A stretch of 64,000 bases of DNA from Cryoendolithus antarcticus (lineage: Eukaryota > Ascomycota > Dothideomycetes > Cladosporiales > Cladosporiaceae). Below are positions 54,034 through 63,400 of the stretch, one piece after another. The notes below the pieces were generated by a model. The model ran no database searches. It was not told the origin of the DNA and saw only the letters and a list, made by a program, of their open reading frames with translations. The position numbers were made by a program, and so were the translations under genes. The DNA lies in NCBI GenBank assembly GCA_002077065.1, contig NAJO01000001.1:1550001-1614000 (forward strand), read 5' to 3'. The stretch's first letter is position 1. Every line of letters starts with the position of its first letter.

Positions 54034-55105
54034 ATGGCAGAGTACTACAACTTCGGTATCGAGATCGAGCTGATCTCGCGGCCGCACACTGTCCGCAGTC
54101 CTCTTGTGCGCATTGAGTACTACGAACGACTCGCCGCCTCCCTGCGGAAGCGAGCTCTGAGTGCCCAAGCCGATACTTCTACAGAGAACTATCGTAAGCA
54201 TACTGAGCATTATGACAAGTGGTGGATAACACGAGATGGCTCGCTTGGAGACCCGGACCATCCGCAGAGTAAGTAAGCATGCTGCCACTTGAGGCCGTTT
54301 CACCGATCCTTAGTACCCGAGGAAATTGGGAGGACGAGATTGACACATTCTGGACTGCTTACAAGAAGGTGTTCCATATGCCAGAGCAGAGCAGCAATTG
54401 CGGGAGCCACGGTCATGTTTCACCATCCGGGAGGAGGTGGTCGCTTGGGCAACTCAGGAACATCGCTGTCCGAATAGTCTACTTCGAAGCACTCATCCAG
54501 GCCATGCTGCCGGCGACGCGGGGAAATAACAGCTACTGCCAGAAGAACTCGACAAGCTCCAGTCGCCTGGGTTCGTACATCTCTGGAGGTCAACAAGGCT
54601 GGCGGAATTTCATAGCTGCCGTCACGGGTGCAAATCGCGAGACACTGGTTACTCTCATGCAGAGCGACAGGAAAGTACTGTGGACCTTCACGCACATTGT
54701 CGATGAAGGCATTGGAAGTATTGAGTTTCGTGGTGGGCGTGGGCTGAGGGGAGAGATTAGGTCAAAATGGTGGATCGCCTTCGCCGTGAGCTATATTAAG
54801 CTGCTCTGTACACTGGTGAGTACGATCTCGAGTATGTCAATGGCTATATGCGCTAAGCTCTGTAGCAATTGCACAGTAACCAAAGGGAATTGAACTTGTC
54901 CGCGGACGAACTGTACAAGCACATCAAGCAGAGTGCGCGCGGTCTCGACATGAGTAATTCCCTGTCCGCCAGCTACCAAATCCTGAATGACTCAAGGGAA
55001 GTCTGTCATCGCCTCTTACCTTTTCTTAATTGGCTCTTCGCTGACATCAGTGCAGACGGGCGTGAACAGTCTGCCGACCTACCCATCTGCAGTCCACCAC
55101 TCTGA
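54034..55105 (+). pseudogene. Amidoligase-like protein, frame broken near 54270
   Basis: Exon 1 frame from ATG 54034 (MAEYYNFGIEIELIS), with KWWITRDGSLGDPDHPQ, runs into TAA at about 54274-54276. From 54279 another frame continues the same fold: PLEAVSPILSTRGNWEDEID, CGSHGHVSPSGRRWSL, then IGSIEFRGGRGLRGEI. Only 17 nt lie between the HPQ and PLEAV codons, too few for an intron, so a one-base indel is likely. A 50-nt intron (54816-54865, GTGAGT/TGTAG) leads to a last exon ending at 55105 (stop). FGIEIEL, CGSHxHVSP and the EFRGGR motif match the fungal amidoligase family, related to carboxylate-amine ligases that form peptide-like bonds. Substrate unknown. Confidence 0.65.
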
Positions 55106-55238
55106 TTTCGCTAGTCCGCCGCCAGCGTACAGTAGCGTCTATCGCGACCGAATATCGCGATGCATTCGAGCGGACGCAAACGAAATGTCGCAAGTCTTTC
55201 ACCGCGATGTGGTTGCAGGAGCCGATCCCTCGATACCA

Positions 55239-55747
55239 ATGATGATAATAAGTCTGACCCTACGTTCCCTACAGCTGCTTCTGGGCGTCGTAGTGGCATC
55301 ATATACTCCGTTCAAAGGCCCAATCCGGCCGCATGCACGTTCGCCCAAGTCGTAGTCGGCTTCTCGGTCATTACAGCTCTGACATGTGCTGTGTCGAGCG
55401 GTCGCCAGAGACGCTTCAGATCTCTTTGGGACCTTCTGAAAAGCCGCGAATGGAAGCTCGTCGCTCTTGTGTGGGAGGGTCTGCTCGCGTAAGTCTTCTA
55501 GGAACTCTGACCCGTGTGTGGACCCTCGCTGATGCGCAACGTCTGCCATAGCCTATTTTGGGTCGCGGTCGGTGGACGGTTCGGCATCCTATACGAAAAC
55601 CAGAACAATCTGATGGGCCACGCTGCCAATCTCGATCTGGTGAACACATGCCTGTGGGTGCTCACCGCCGGGATCGGTACATTGAGATGGTTGGTAGGTC
55701 GGAAGGCTGAGATGACAATACATCCGCTTTGTGACCCTTTGAGGTGA
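55239..55747 (+). pseudogene. Tetraspan (MARVEL-like) membrane protein, frame broken near 55330
   Basis: A first membrane helix appears in frame 0 from ATG 55239 (MMIISLTLRSLQLLLGVVV). Frame 2 then gives FAQVVVGFSVITALTCAVSS, WKLVALVWEGLLA and, after a 63-nt intron 55489-55551 (GTAAGT/CATAG), LFWVAVGGRFGILY and VNTCLWVLTAGIGTLRWLVG. Together these look like the four helices of fungal MARVEL-type proteins, with a shift of one base near 55310-55340 and no possible intron there. If frame 2 alone is used the N-terminus lacks helix 1. Family assignment is by pattern only. It starts 134 nt after the amidoligase-like gene, on the same strand. Confidence 0.45.
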
Positions 55748-56437
55748 TCCGGCCCTCGGTCCATCCCAGACGTCCGTTGTCCGTCTACTACCAGGGCACG
55801 ATCACAGCATCATTGCGGGGCCCAGCGCAGACTTTGGCTAAATGGGAGGGCTCGGGGCATAAATTCTGCGCTGTGGCCCGCCAGATCCTTGCAGATAAAG
55901 CGTAGACTAGCTTTGAACGGCTCGAGCTCAGTGCATCTGGCCAGAATGCAGACGCAAGAATGAAGCGTATTGAGTGCTGCTTCTATAATCCGAATACAGA
56001 CGCCACACTATACAATGTATCCGTAGGCTGCTCCACGATGTCAAATACCTTCGGCTATCGTTATGTACCACTGCTCCATTGATCAACCAAAGGCCTTGCC
56101 CGTGAGTCCAGTTTTGCTATGGTGCTGGTAGTGGGCCAGAGGGTAATCGCCTTGTTGTGAGGCCAGCAGTGCCTGGGGTTGACGAACGTGCTGTACGGAC
56201 AGCGACTAACCTGGTATTCGCTCGCGGTCGACGAGCAGGACCCGGCAAAGGTCCCATCACTTGCGAAATCTGTTGCCCCCGAGCCATGTCTCGGGGAGCC
56301 TGCAGCCCCGGTCTTAGAGGTGCTGCGATGCTCAGTCATTCATATTGATCCGTTAGCGCTCGGATAGATCCAGTGCGTCCCGAATTCGCCGCTGAGGTCA
56401 GATTGGAGAGGTCGAGCTGGCCTGTGAACATAGCTTG
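55748..56437. other. Intergenic before small conserved protein gene
   Basis: 690 nt, no gene recognised. Confidence 0.4.
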
Positions 56438-56794
56438 CTATAGACAACGTATGACCGTCTGCTGAAGTGCAATGTGTTCAGCCATGAGATGTAGTCGGCC
56501 GATATCTGTCGCCCGTATTAGCATGTGAGCATGTCCGCAACAGGAGAAACACCTACCATCGCCTCGAGCGAAACGTGGACCCATGCGTGCAAAGTGCCGA
56601 TCGTACTCGCCCTGCACTCTCGTGCGACCCAGCGCCAGCGAGTTCTCCGTCTCTCCTTGTCTTGCGGCATCTGCTTCACTACGCTGCTGTGCTTCTCTGC
56701 ATGACTCCCAGGAATTGTACAGAGCGGCAGAGCCCTGGAACAGAGATACAATGCCCGCGACTGCGGCCGCGGTCAAGAGCACCTCCGCAGGCAT
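56438..56794 (-). CDS. Small conserved fungal protein of unknown function
   Basis: Two exons on the minus strand, 56794-56557 and 56505-56438, intron 51 nt (GTAGGTG donor, GACAG acceptor); 101 aa. The start, AEVLLTAAAVAGIVSLFQGS, is a hydrophobic helix; the middle has SLALGRTRVQGEYDRHFARM followed by GPRFARGDDIGRLHL, and the end is ALQQTVIRCL. This pattern, a short N-terminal hydrophobic helix followed by GRTRVQ-EYD-FARxGPRFARGD, is known to me from small uncharacterised proteins in many filamentous ascomycetes. I know of no function. Confidence 0.7.
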   Translation of the reverse strand: MPAEVLLTAAAVAGIVSLFQGSAALYNSWESCREAQQRSEADAARQGETENSLALGRTRVQGEYDRHFARMGPRFARGDGRCFSCCGHAHMLIRATDIGRLHLMAEHIALQQTVIRCL

Positions 56795-57110
56795 AGTGTC
56801 GAGTCACATGACTAGCTCGCGAAAAGTCTCGCGAGGAACGCGACTGTGAGAGCAAGATGCCGAAACGCCCAGATTGACTTAAGGCGGACAACGATGAGCG
56901 TATCGCTCTCAACTTTTGGCAGCGACCTTGGGCTGCAAGGCCATCGAGTGGGCGAAGATGAGCCTGTATCTCAGCCTCGCAGCAGGAGGGCGGCCTCAAT
57001 CGGCATCACAGGTCTTTAGCTGCGGATAGAACCGTACCAATTACGAGCACTTGGAATCTAGGGGCGGCTCTGCGTTCGGGCATGCGATGAAATCAGTCCG
57101 CACTGTGCCC
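56795..57110. other. Intergenic before molybdate transporter gene 3' end
   Basis: 316 nt, upstream of the small protein gene and downstream of the transporter gene. Nothing specific recognised. Confidence 0.35.
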
Positions 57111-58442
57111 TCATTCAAGCTGTACAGTTCTCCGCCGGCCTCTGAAATCAGCCGCCCACGCTGGCAGTTGTAGGCTCCAATGCCAAAGCATACCCACGGT
57201 GAAGCCGATCGCATCATTTTTACAAGCCAGGCAGCCAGCAACGGTGACTAGCATTACCATGTAGCGATTGTTGCCTTGCTTCTGAATGATGACTTTCGTC
57301 TCCTCTGCCGGACTACCGTCGCTCGACTGCCTCTCAGCCTGCTCCCACAGATCTGAAGTATCACTGGCGCCCTGACCTACCTTTGCCAGTTCGACACCAG
57401 CTGCTATGACCATGACGCCCAGTATGCTCTTGGGGAAGTGCTGCAGAAGTGGCACGATAGCATTGCCCGCAAAGAGACCTAGGATTATCTTGACAATTCC
57501 AAGTACTATGATGCTGGCGCCAGATCGTGCTCCGAAGTGATACTGACCTGCTAGACCACCAGAGCCGTGGCATATTGGCATAGCACCGAACCAGCAGCCA
57601 ATAAGGTTCCAACAGGCTACTGACAAGCCGATGGAGGTCGTCGATGGAGTGGGTGGAAATGTCGGGAAGAGGTTGGCTGAGAGCGACGCCACAGCTAGAA
57701 TGGAGTTGAGAGTCGTAAGCGGCAGCTGAGGCAGCGCAGCATCGATGGCTCCAGTTACCCAAGACTTTTGTCCAGGTATGTGCCCTTCTGGGTGCCAGAA
57801 TTGAGATGTTGAAAACTGCACAGCATGAACGTTGCTCGGCACCGAGAACATAGCCAAGAAAACCGCTAGCAGTGTCATGATGAGCGCGTATGGGAAGCGT
57901 TTGACGTGCTTAGAACCCAGCAGCGTCAGGAAAGCTCCCACAGCCAGCAGCTTATTGTCTTCGAATGGTGACTGCCATGACAAGGGCAAAATGAGATTAC
58001 TACCTGCGCTGATGACTAGGCTGAGGCCTGCACCTACTTGAATCCCCTTGACCACAGGGAGAGGCACCACTCGATTGAGCCATCGTAGCAGACCGGTGAC
58101 GCTCAGCATGAGCACCGCGATAGCGACTGTCAGTCCGGCGGCTGCTGTTTCGTCCTTATTGAATTTCTGACTGATCGCTATAGCTGCGATAGCCTTCATC
58201 GGTTGTACTGGAAGAGGAATGCCAAAGACCGCGCCAGTAATTATATTGGCCAGACCAGAGAAAACCAGCGTAGCCGAAAGATCGATTGATCCCTGGACGG
58301 CCAGCGCTATCATGAGAGGAAGCAGGGTGCCCAAATCACCCAAGGACCCCGAGATCTCAGCCAGTGGCGCATCGCGGATGGTGCGTAGGTTGTACGCGCC
58401 GATCGTCTGAAGATGTGCTCGCAGACCACCGAGACGATCCAT
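57111..58442 (-). CDS. MOT1-type molybdate transporter
   Basis: Intronless, 443 aa, about ten hydrophobic segments. The two MOT1 signatures are complete: EISGSLGDLGTLLPLMIALA near residue 30 and VFGIPLPVQPMKAIAAIAIS near residue 75. Further helices include GLTVAIAVLMLSVTGLL, GIQVGAGLSLVISAGSNLIL and GSGGLAGQYHFGARSG. MOT1 proteins belong to the SulP-related group without a STAS domain, and none is seen here. Known function of the family: high-affinity molybdate uptake for molybdenum-cofactor enzymes such as nitrate reductase, at plasma or internal membranes. The short polar C-terminus (AWAADFRGRRRTVQLE) differs from plant members. It faces the ankyrin gene across 178 nt, so the promoter is shared. 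Confidence 0.88.
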   Translation of the reverse strand: MDRLGGLRAHLQTIGAYNLRTIRDAPLAEISGSLGDLGTLLPLMIALAVQGSIDLSATLVFSGLANIITGAVFGIPLPVQPMKAIAAIAISQKFNKDETAAAGLTVAIAVLMLSVTGLLRWLNRVVPLPVVKGIQVGAGLSLVISAGSNLILPLSWQSPFEDNKLLAVGAFLTLLGSKHVKRFPYALIMTLLAVFLAMFSVPSNVHAVQFSTSQFWHPEGHIPGQKSWVTGAIDAALPQLPLTTLNSILAVASLSANLFPTFPPTPSTTSIGLSVACWNLIGCWFGAMPICHGSGGLAGQYHFGARSGASIIVLGIVKIILGLFAGNAIVPLLQHFPKSILGVMVIAAGVELAKVGQGASDTSDLWEQAERQSSDGSPAEETKVIIQKQGNNRYMVMLVTVAGCLACKNDAIGFTVGMLWHWSLQLPAWAADFRGRRRTVQLE

Positions 58443-58620
58443 CTTATTTGCGATCGAAACTGTGGTTGAAGTTGGACGACGTCCAAAAACTTAATCGACC
58501 TCATGCGTCGACCAGTAGCTGCCGCTTATCCCGAGCCAATGAGCTTCGTACAAAAAGTTGATCTACTTCGTTTGTGAATCCTGCTGATATCTAACTCGTC
58601 GACAGCGCATTCACAACAAC
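58443..58620. promoter_or_regulatory. Short divergent promoter, molybdate transporter / YAR1-like gene
   Basis: Only 178 nt separate two divergent starts, so the two genes share all of their proximal regulatory sequence. No factor-binding site is identified. Confidence 0.5.
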
Positions 58621-59320
58621 ATGGCTTCGAGCCGATCACCGTCACTGACGGCCGATGACATTGATGATCTGCTCTACTACACCCGAGTCAACGAAAAGGA
58701 TGAGCTGCTCAAAACGATCGACGAGCTCGCGCAAAAGTACCAGTGCAGCAAAGAGACGATACTACAGGCTGGCATAGACCCCGAATCAGGCAACAGCACA
58801 TTACACTATTGCGCAGCAAATGGACTCGCAGGTGTGTAGTCCATCGACAGTATTGGCGAAGCATGAGGCTAAGTACAAGTCAGATCTCCTACCCACTCTT
58901 TTCCAAATCCTTCCCGAACCTTCACCTCAAGTCAATGGCGCCGCTCCTTCAGCGCAGGCCTCATCATTTCCAAGTCTTATCAACCGTCAGAATGCGCAAG
59001 GCAGCACGCCCTTACACTGGGCGTCACTGAATGGTCAGCTCCCAGTCGTGAAACTCCTCATCGAGGCCGGCGCAGACATGTGGATCAAGAATTCAGCCGG
59101 TCATCTTGCCATGTTCGAAGCTGAGCGCGCCGACAAGGGCGAAGTTGTGCAGTACTTGTTGGAGGCTGGTGGCAAGGAAGTGGAGAGTCTCGGGCATGAG
59201 GGTCAGCCAAGCAGCGAGGACGTCCAGGACATTGACGCAGAGGCGCCTAGCGGTGAGTCTGCAGCTGCCGGAGCCGACAAGGATACAGATGTTACGATGG
59301 AGGAGGCAGGACCGGGTTGA
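58621..59320 (+). CDS. YAR1: Ankyrin-repeat protein, Yar1-like
   Basis: Two exons, 58621-58831 and 58884-59320, intron 52 nt (GTGTGTA donor, GTCAG acceptor); 215 aa. Ankyrin repeats are visible as SGNSTLHYCAANGLA near residue 58, then GSTPLHWASLNGQLPVVKLL and LIEAGADMWIKNSAGHLAM, KGEVVQYLLEAGG. The acidic C-terminus (EDVQDIDAE, VTMEEAGPG) and overall length fit yeast Yar1 (200 aa), the chaperone that escorts ribosomal protein Rps3 into the nucleus for 40S assembly. The gene symbol is by analogy; other small ankyrin proteins cannot be excluded. Confidence 0.8.
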
Positions 59321-60449
59321 AGTAAGGTCAATGACTACTGTCCGCGAAGACAGCGATTCCCCGCTCTTGAGGCTCTACCAGAGCGCGAATGGCCCGGTCT
59401 CTCTACCGCACTATACTACAGACGAAGCTCTGCATTTCGGTCGTCACGAGAGATCTCACCGATCTGCGCTACGAGTCACGATTGATACGAATGTGCCAGT
59501 TAGGATTAACTTGAATGATCGCGCACAGAACCGCGTCCACGGGAGAACAATATCATGGGTCAGGCCCAGGACATGCTGGAGATTCGCGACTAGAGCGACC
59601 GGCGAAGCGAGACTGTCTCGAATTGGACATTCAAGCGTATATATATGCACCATTCGCTGCCGGTCTACTTGCTTCACAGTAAGTTGCGAAAACCAGGTTA
59701 TCATCTGCCAACCGGTTGCATTCACAATGTCCTTCCACCTTGAGGGCCCCACCCAATCACTTTCTTTCAGTCCGACTGTAAGGTTAACACCATATAAGCT
59801 CGCCACAGATGCTATGTGATCACGTCTCGAAGTTCAAATATTTGCAGAGGGTTAGAATTGATAACCCCAACCACACATCCTCGAGACTGGTTCCGAGCAA
59901 TAAACTCTATGTAGTAACGTCTACGATCGATCTAAGCTTGCCAAAGTGATGATTGGGTGTGTAGCAATACACTGCCAATATGTTAGGGCAAGTCTATTTC
60001 GTTGATACCAGCATCGAGCGATCTTGGCATCTCAAGACCATCCTCAGCGGCGTTGGATCCAAAAAGTACACTTGCCACTCCACCTTGAGTGAAAAGTCGG
60101 CTTCGTCCCACAAATCGGAGTACACCTATCTTGCTGCTTTGAACACTAGGCCCTGATGTGAACAGTGAGACATGACAACAGAGAAGAGACACTGGAGCGA
60201 AGTCGAAGAGCCAACTCATACACTAGCGCGACAACTCAACTACACCTACATCCACATCAGAGTGCCGCAAGGCGACACATCTTCCTAGCCAGTGTCTCCA
60301 CACCGCCCAGTACCTTTGCCTTTCATTGCCACGTGATGCAGCGAACGCCAAATCGACGCAGCCTCTCCGCCATGAACCCAGACACCGCCCTCAGACCACC
60401 ATCAGCCTGAGCATGAGAGATGCACCCACTAATACCTGCCCACCAACTC
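59321..60449. other. Intergenic before KDM5-like gene 3' end
   Basis: About 1.1 kb. No supported gene; frames of 60-237 codons overlap each other and run out of the ankyrin gene in the wrong frame. Confidence 0.4.
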
Positions 60450-63400
60450 CTAATTGATGAACTCATCCATGCCCGCACTCTTCTGCCCAGCCCCGATACC
60501 CACCCCTGACTCACCCTCAACCGGCAACGGCGCATCGCTCAAACTCGGATCAACCATCATAGTAGCCGTAGGCGCCGGTAAATGCACACTCCCCTGATCC
60601 ACCAACTCCTCGAACCCATCATTGCCCGCCCCAGCGCTGACCTGGCTCCCGCCGAAAGCGGGGCTGTCGAGACTAGCTTGCGCCAGACCCGCGAGACCAG
60701 GAGGCTGGGAGGGCTTGGGGGAGTCGAACATGCCGCCGCGGGGGATGGGAGGGTAGTCAGTGTCAGCTTGACGGACGTTGGGGCTGTCGAAGAGGTTGCC
60801 GCCGAAGTGTGGGGAGGCGGGGGAGATGCGGGTGCCCGTGAAGGAGCCGCGGGGAGAGTATTGAGCGGGTGATTCGAGGCGACGAGAGCTGGGTCCGGCT
60901 TCGTTGTCTTGACCTGAAGGGGAGCCGGCGCCGGAGAACATAGACTGCTCGCGGAAGGCGGAGTTGGGCGCCGTAGTGGAGGTGGGTGAGTTCTTGTGGT
61001 TGACTTCGTACCCGAAGGCTGGCATGTGAGGGAGGGACATCATGCGTGCGGTGAAGGCTTCGACGTCATCGGGTGGGTTGGGATCGTTCATGAGGATGCG
61101 GCGCATCTTGTCGAGCTTCTCGCGATTCATGTGAGGCTCTGCGGCGAGCATCTTCATCGCCACAGGAGCGCTGGCGAGCGAGCCGAGGACTTGGATAGCG
61201 AGAGCTGTGAGACCTGGCTTTGGCGCCGGCTGAGGCGTGCCGAGAGTCGAGCCCACGAGCGGATTAGGGGCAGGCGACGAGGATGCAGTGCCAGCAGGCT
61301 GCAAAGGCTGATTCTTGCCCGGCGCATCTGACTGCTTGCGCCTCGCAATATGCGGCTTGATCTTGTACTGCTGCGGCAAGTCCTCCGGATTCGTAATGCC
61401 CAACTGCGCCATGATCTTCTGCTGCTTCGTCGGACGAGGCTTGCGTGTAGACTGCGAGGCATCGATCACCGGAGGCGGCTCCGGCGCAACAGGCGCGAAC
61501 TTGTGCAGCTCCTGGCGAAGATAGTTCGTCTCGTACGACAGCAGTATATCCGCGCCCTCGATCTTGCGCAAGTGGAAGCGAAGCAAGGACACCTCATCAG
61601 GCGACGTGACGAGCGGGTTGACGTACGGGCGCAAGAACTCCCTGTACTCCTGCCCAGCGTCGCAGATGCTCATAAGAGTCATCTCCTCCTCCGGCTGGAA
61701 GGGCAGTTCCGGCACCTCGCGATACCAATCCTGCAAGTCCTCGATCTTCGGCCGTGCAGCATCACGCGGAATCTTGACGCGCCAGTCGCAAATCGGGCAG
61801 GTGTACTTGTCATCCTCCTTCACTTTGCCTCTGGCGATCTTGAGACACTTGCCGTGGTACCATTCGTGGCAGAGCTCGCACTCGATCATCATGCCAGCCT
61901 CGGGGCGTCGACAGACACAGAAGACGTCTCTGCTAGAGCTGCTTCCGTCGGTCATGCGCTCGACTTGCGTGTCCGCGGAAGGGCTATTGGCGCGGGATGA
62001 AGGCTCGACAGGTCCGCGAGGGGTGTCGCGAAGGTCAAAGCAGCCAAGATTGCGCTCGTTTACGATCTCCATGTGCTGTGCTAGGATGTGCAGAGGCGCG
62101 TTGGCTTTGCCGAACAACTTCTTCCCCTTCCGCATCCAGTCTTCGTGACGCTTCTGCTCTTTTTCCAAGTCGATTGTGCCAGTCGGCTTACTCTGCAACT
62201 CCTCTAGTGTAGTCATCACATCGCGAACCTCCTTGTACATCGGGCGCTTACGGAAGTCGCTCTCCTTGCTGCGCTCGTACAACGAGATGATGCGATCCTG
62301 GACTTCGCGCTGCTTCTTCAGGATGCTGTCGACGCGTGCGAGAGTCTCTGCATTGACAGGCAGTGTGATTGCTTGACGAGACAATGCATCCAGCTGCTGG
62401 TAGTGAACTTGCTCGACGTTCATCAGCTCAAGCGCCTTTTGCTCCCACAGTTCACCTTGAGCCTTGTGCTCGCGGAAGAAGAGGACGTCGGAATTACTCT
62501 CAGGCACACCGATCGCAAGACCTTCCTGGATGAACGCCTCGATGTCGCTAAGCGTGTTGTTTTGCTCGTAGTTGTCTGAACTTGGCCGCTTCGCCTTCGC
62601 CTGATCATCCCAGCGCAACCTCTTAAGTAAACGCTCGAGCTGCTCAACCTCTGGCATATCGACATGGAAATCCTTGCCACGCTCAACAAGCTCTTCGAAG
62701 TCAGAAGTAGTCTTAGCGCGGATGTTATCCAACGCGTCCACAGCATCTCGCTGAAACTGCCTGATGTTGTCTGCACGCTCTTGCAATGTGTGAAACTCCG
62801 GACAGTCGAAGGAGATCTGCTCTGCCCTTGCAAGAAGATTGATGATGTTCTCGACTTTGCGAAGCTCCTTCTCGCGCTCCTCGAGATCGGCAGCCTTCGA
62901 GTTGCCTTTGCGTCCGAACTTGGTGCTCTTGCGCCGCTCTTGCTGCTTGCGGGTGATGTAGACCGTAGCCTCTTCCACCCACTCGTTGCACTTCTCCACG
63001 AATCGACGCAGATCTGGCAGCTGAGGCAAGTCGTACTGGATCTTCTCGCCCTCAGCAAGCAGCGTGCGCAAGTGCTTCAGCGACGGCTTGGCATTGTCGT
63101 CCAGCTCCCCATCGACTTTCGCAGCCCAAGTCTCCGGAATATTCGCCTTGTCGACGACTTTGCGCACGGACGCGTCGAGCTGCGCATCAGTCATCTTGAA
63201 GAAAAGCGTGTGCTCGCCGTTGTGGCCAGAGTAGCGCTCGGACTCGGGCGCATCACAGCACTCGAAGTGACCCGCGTGAAGCAAGCACATCGTCTTCTTC
63301 GTCTTGCTGCAGACCACGCGGGAGAGGTAGCAGTAGCTCTTGCAGAACGTGCAGACCAAGTCATCCTCTTCGAGGTGATCGGTGTCGGAGATCTCAGCCG

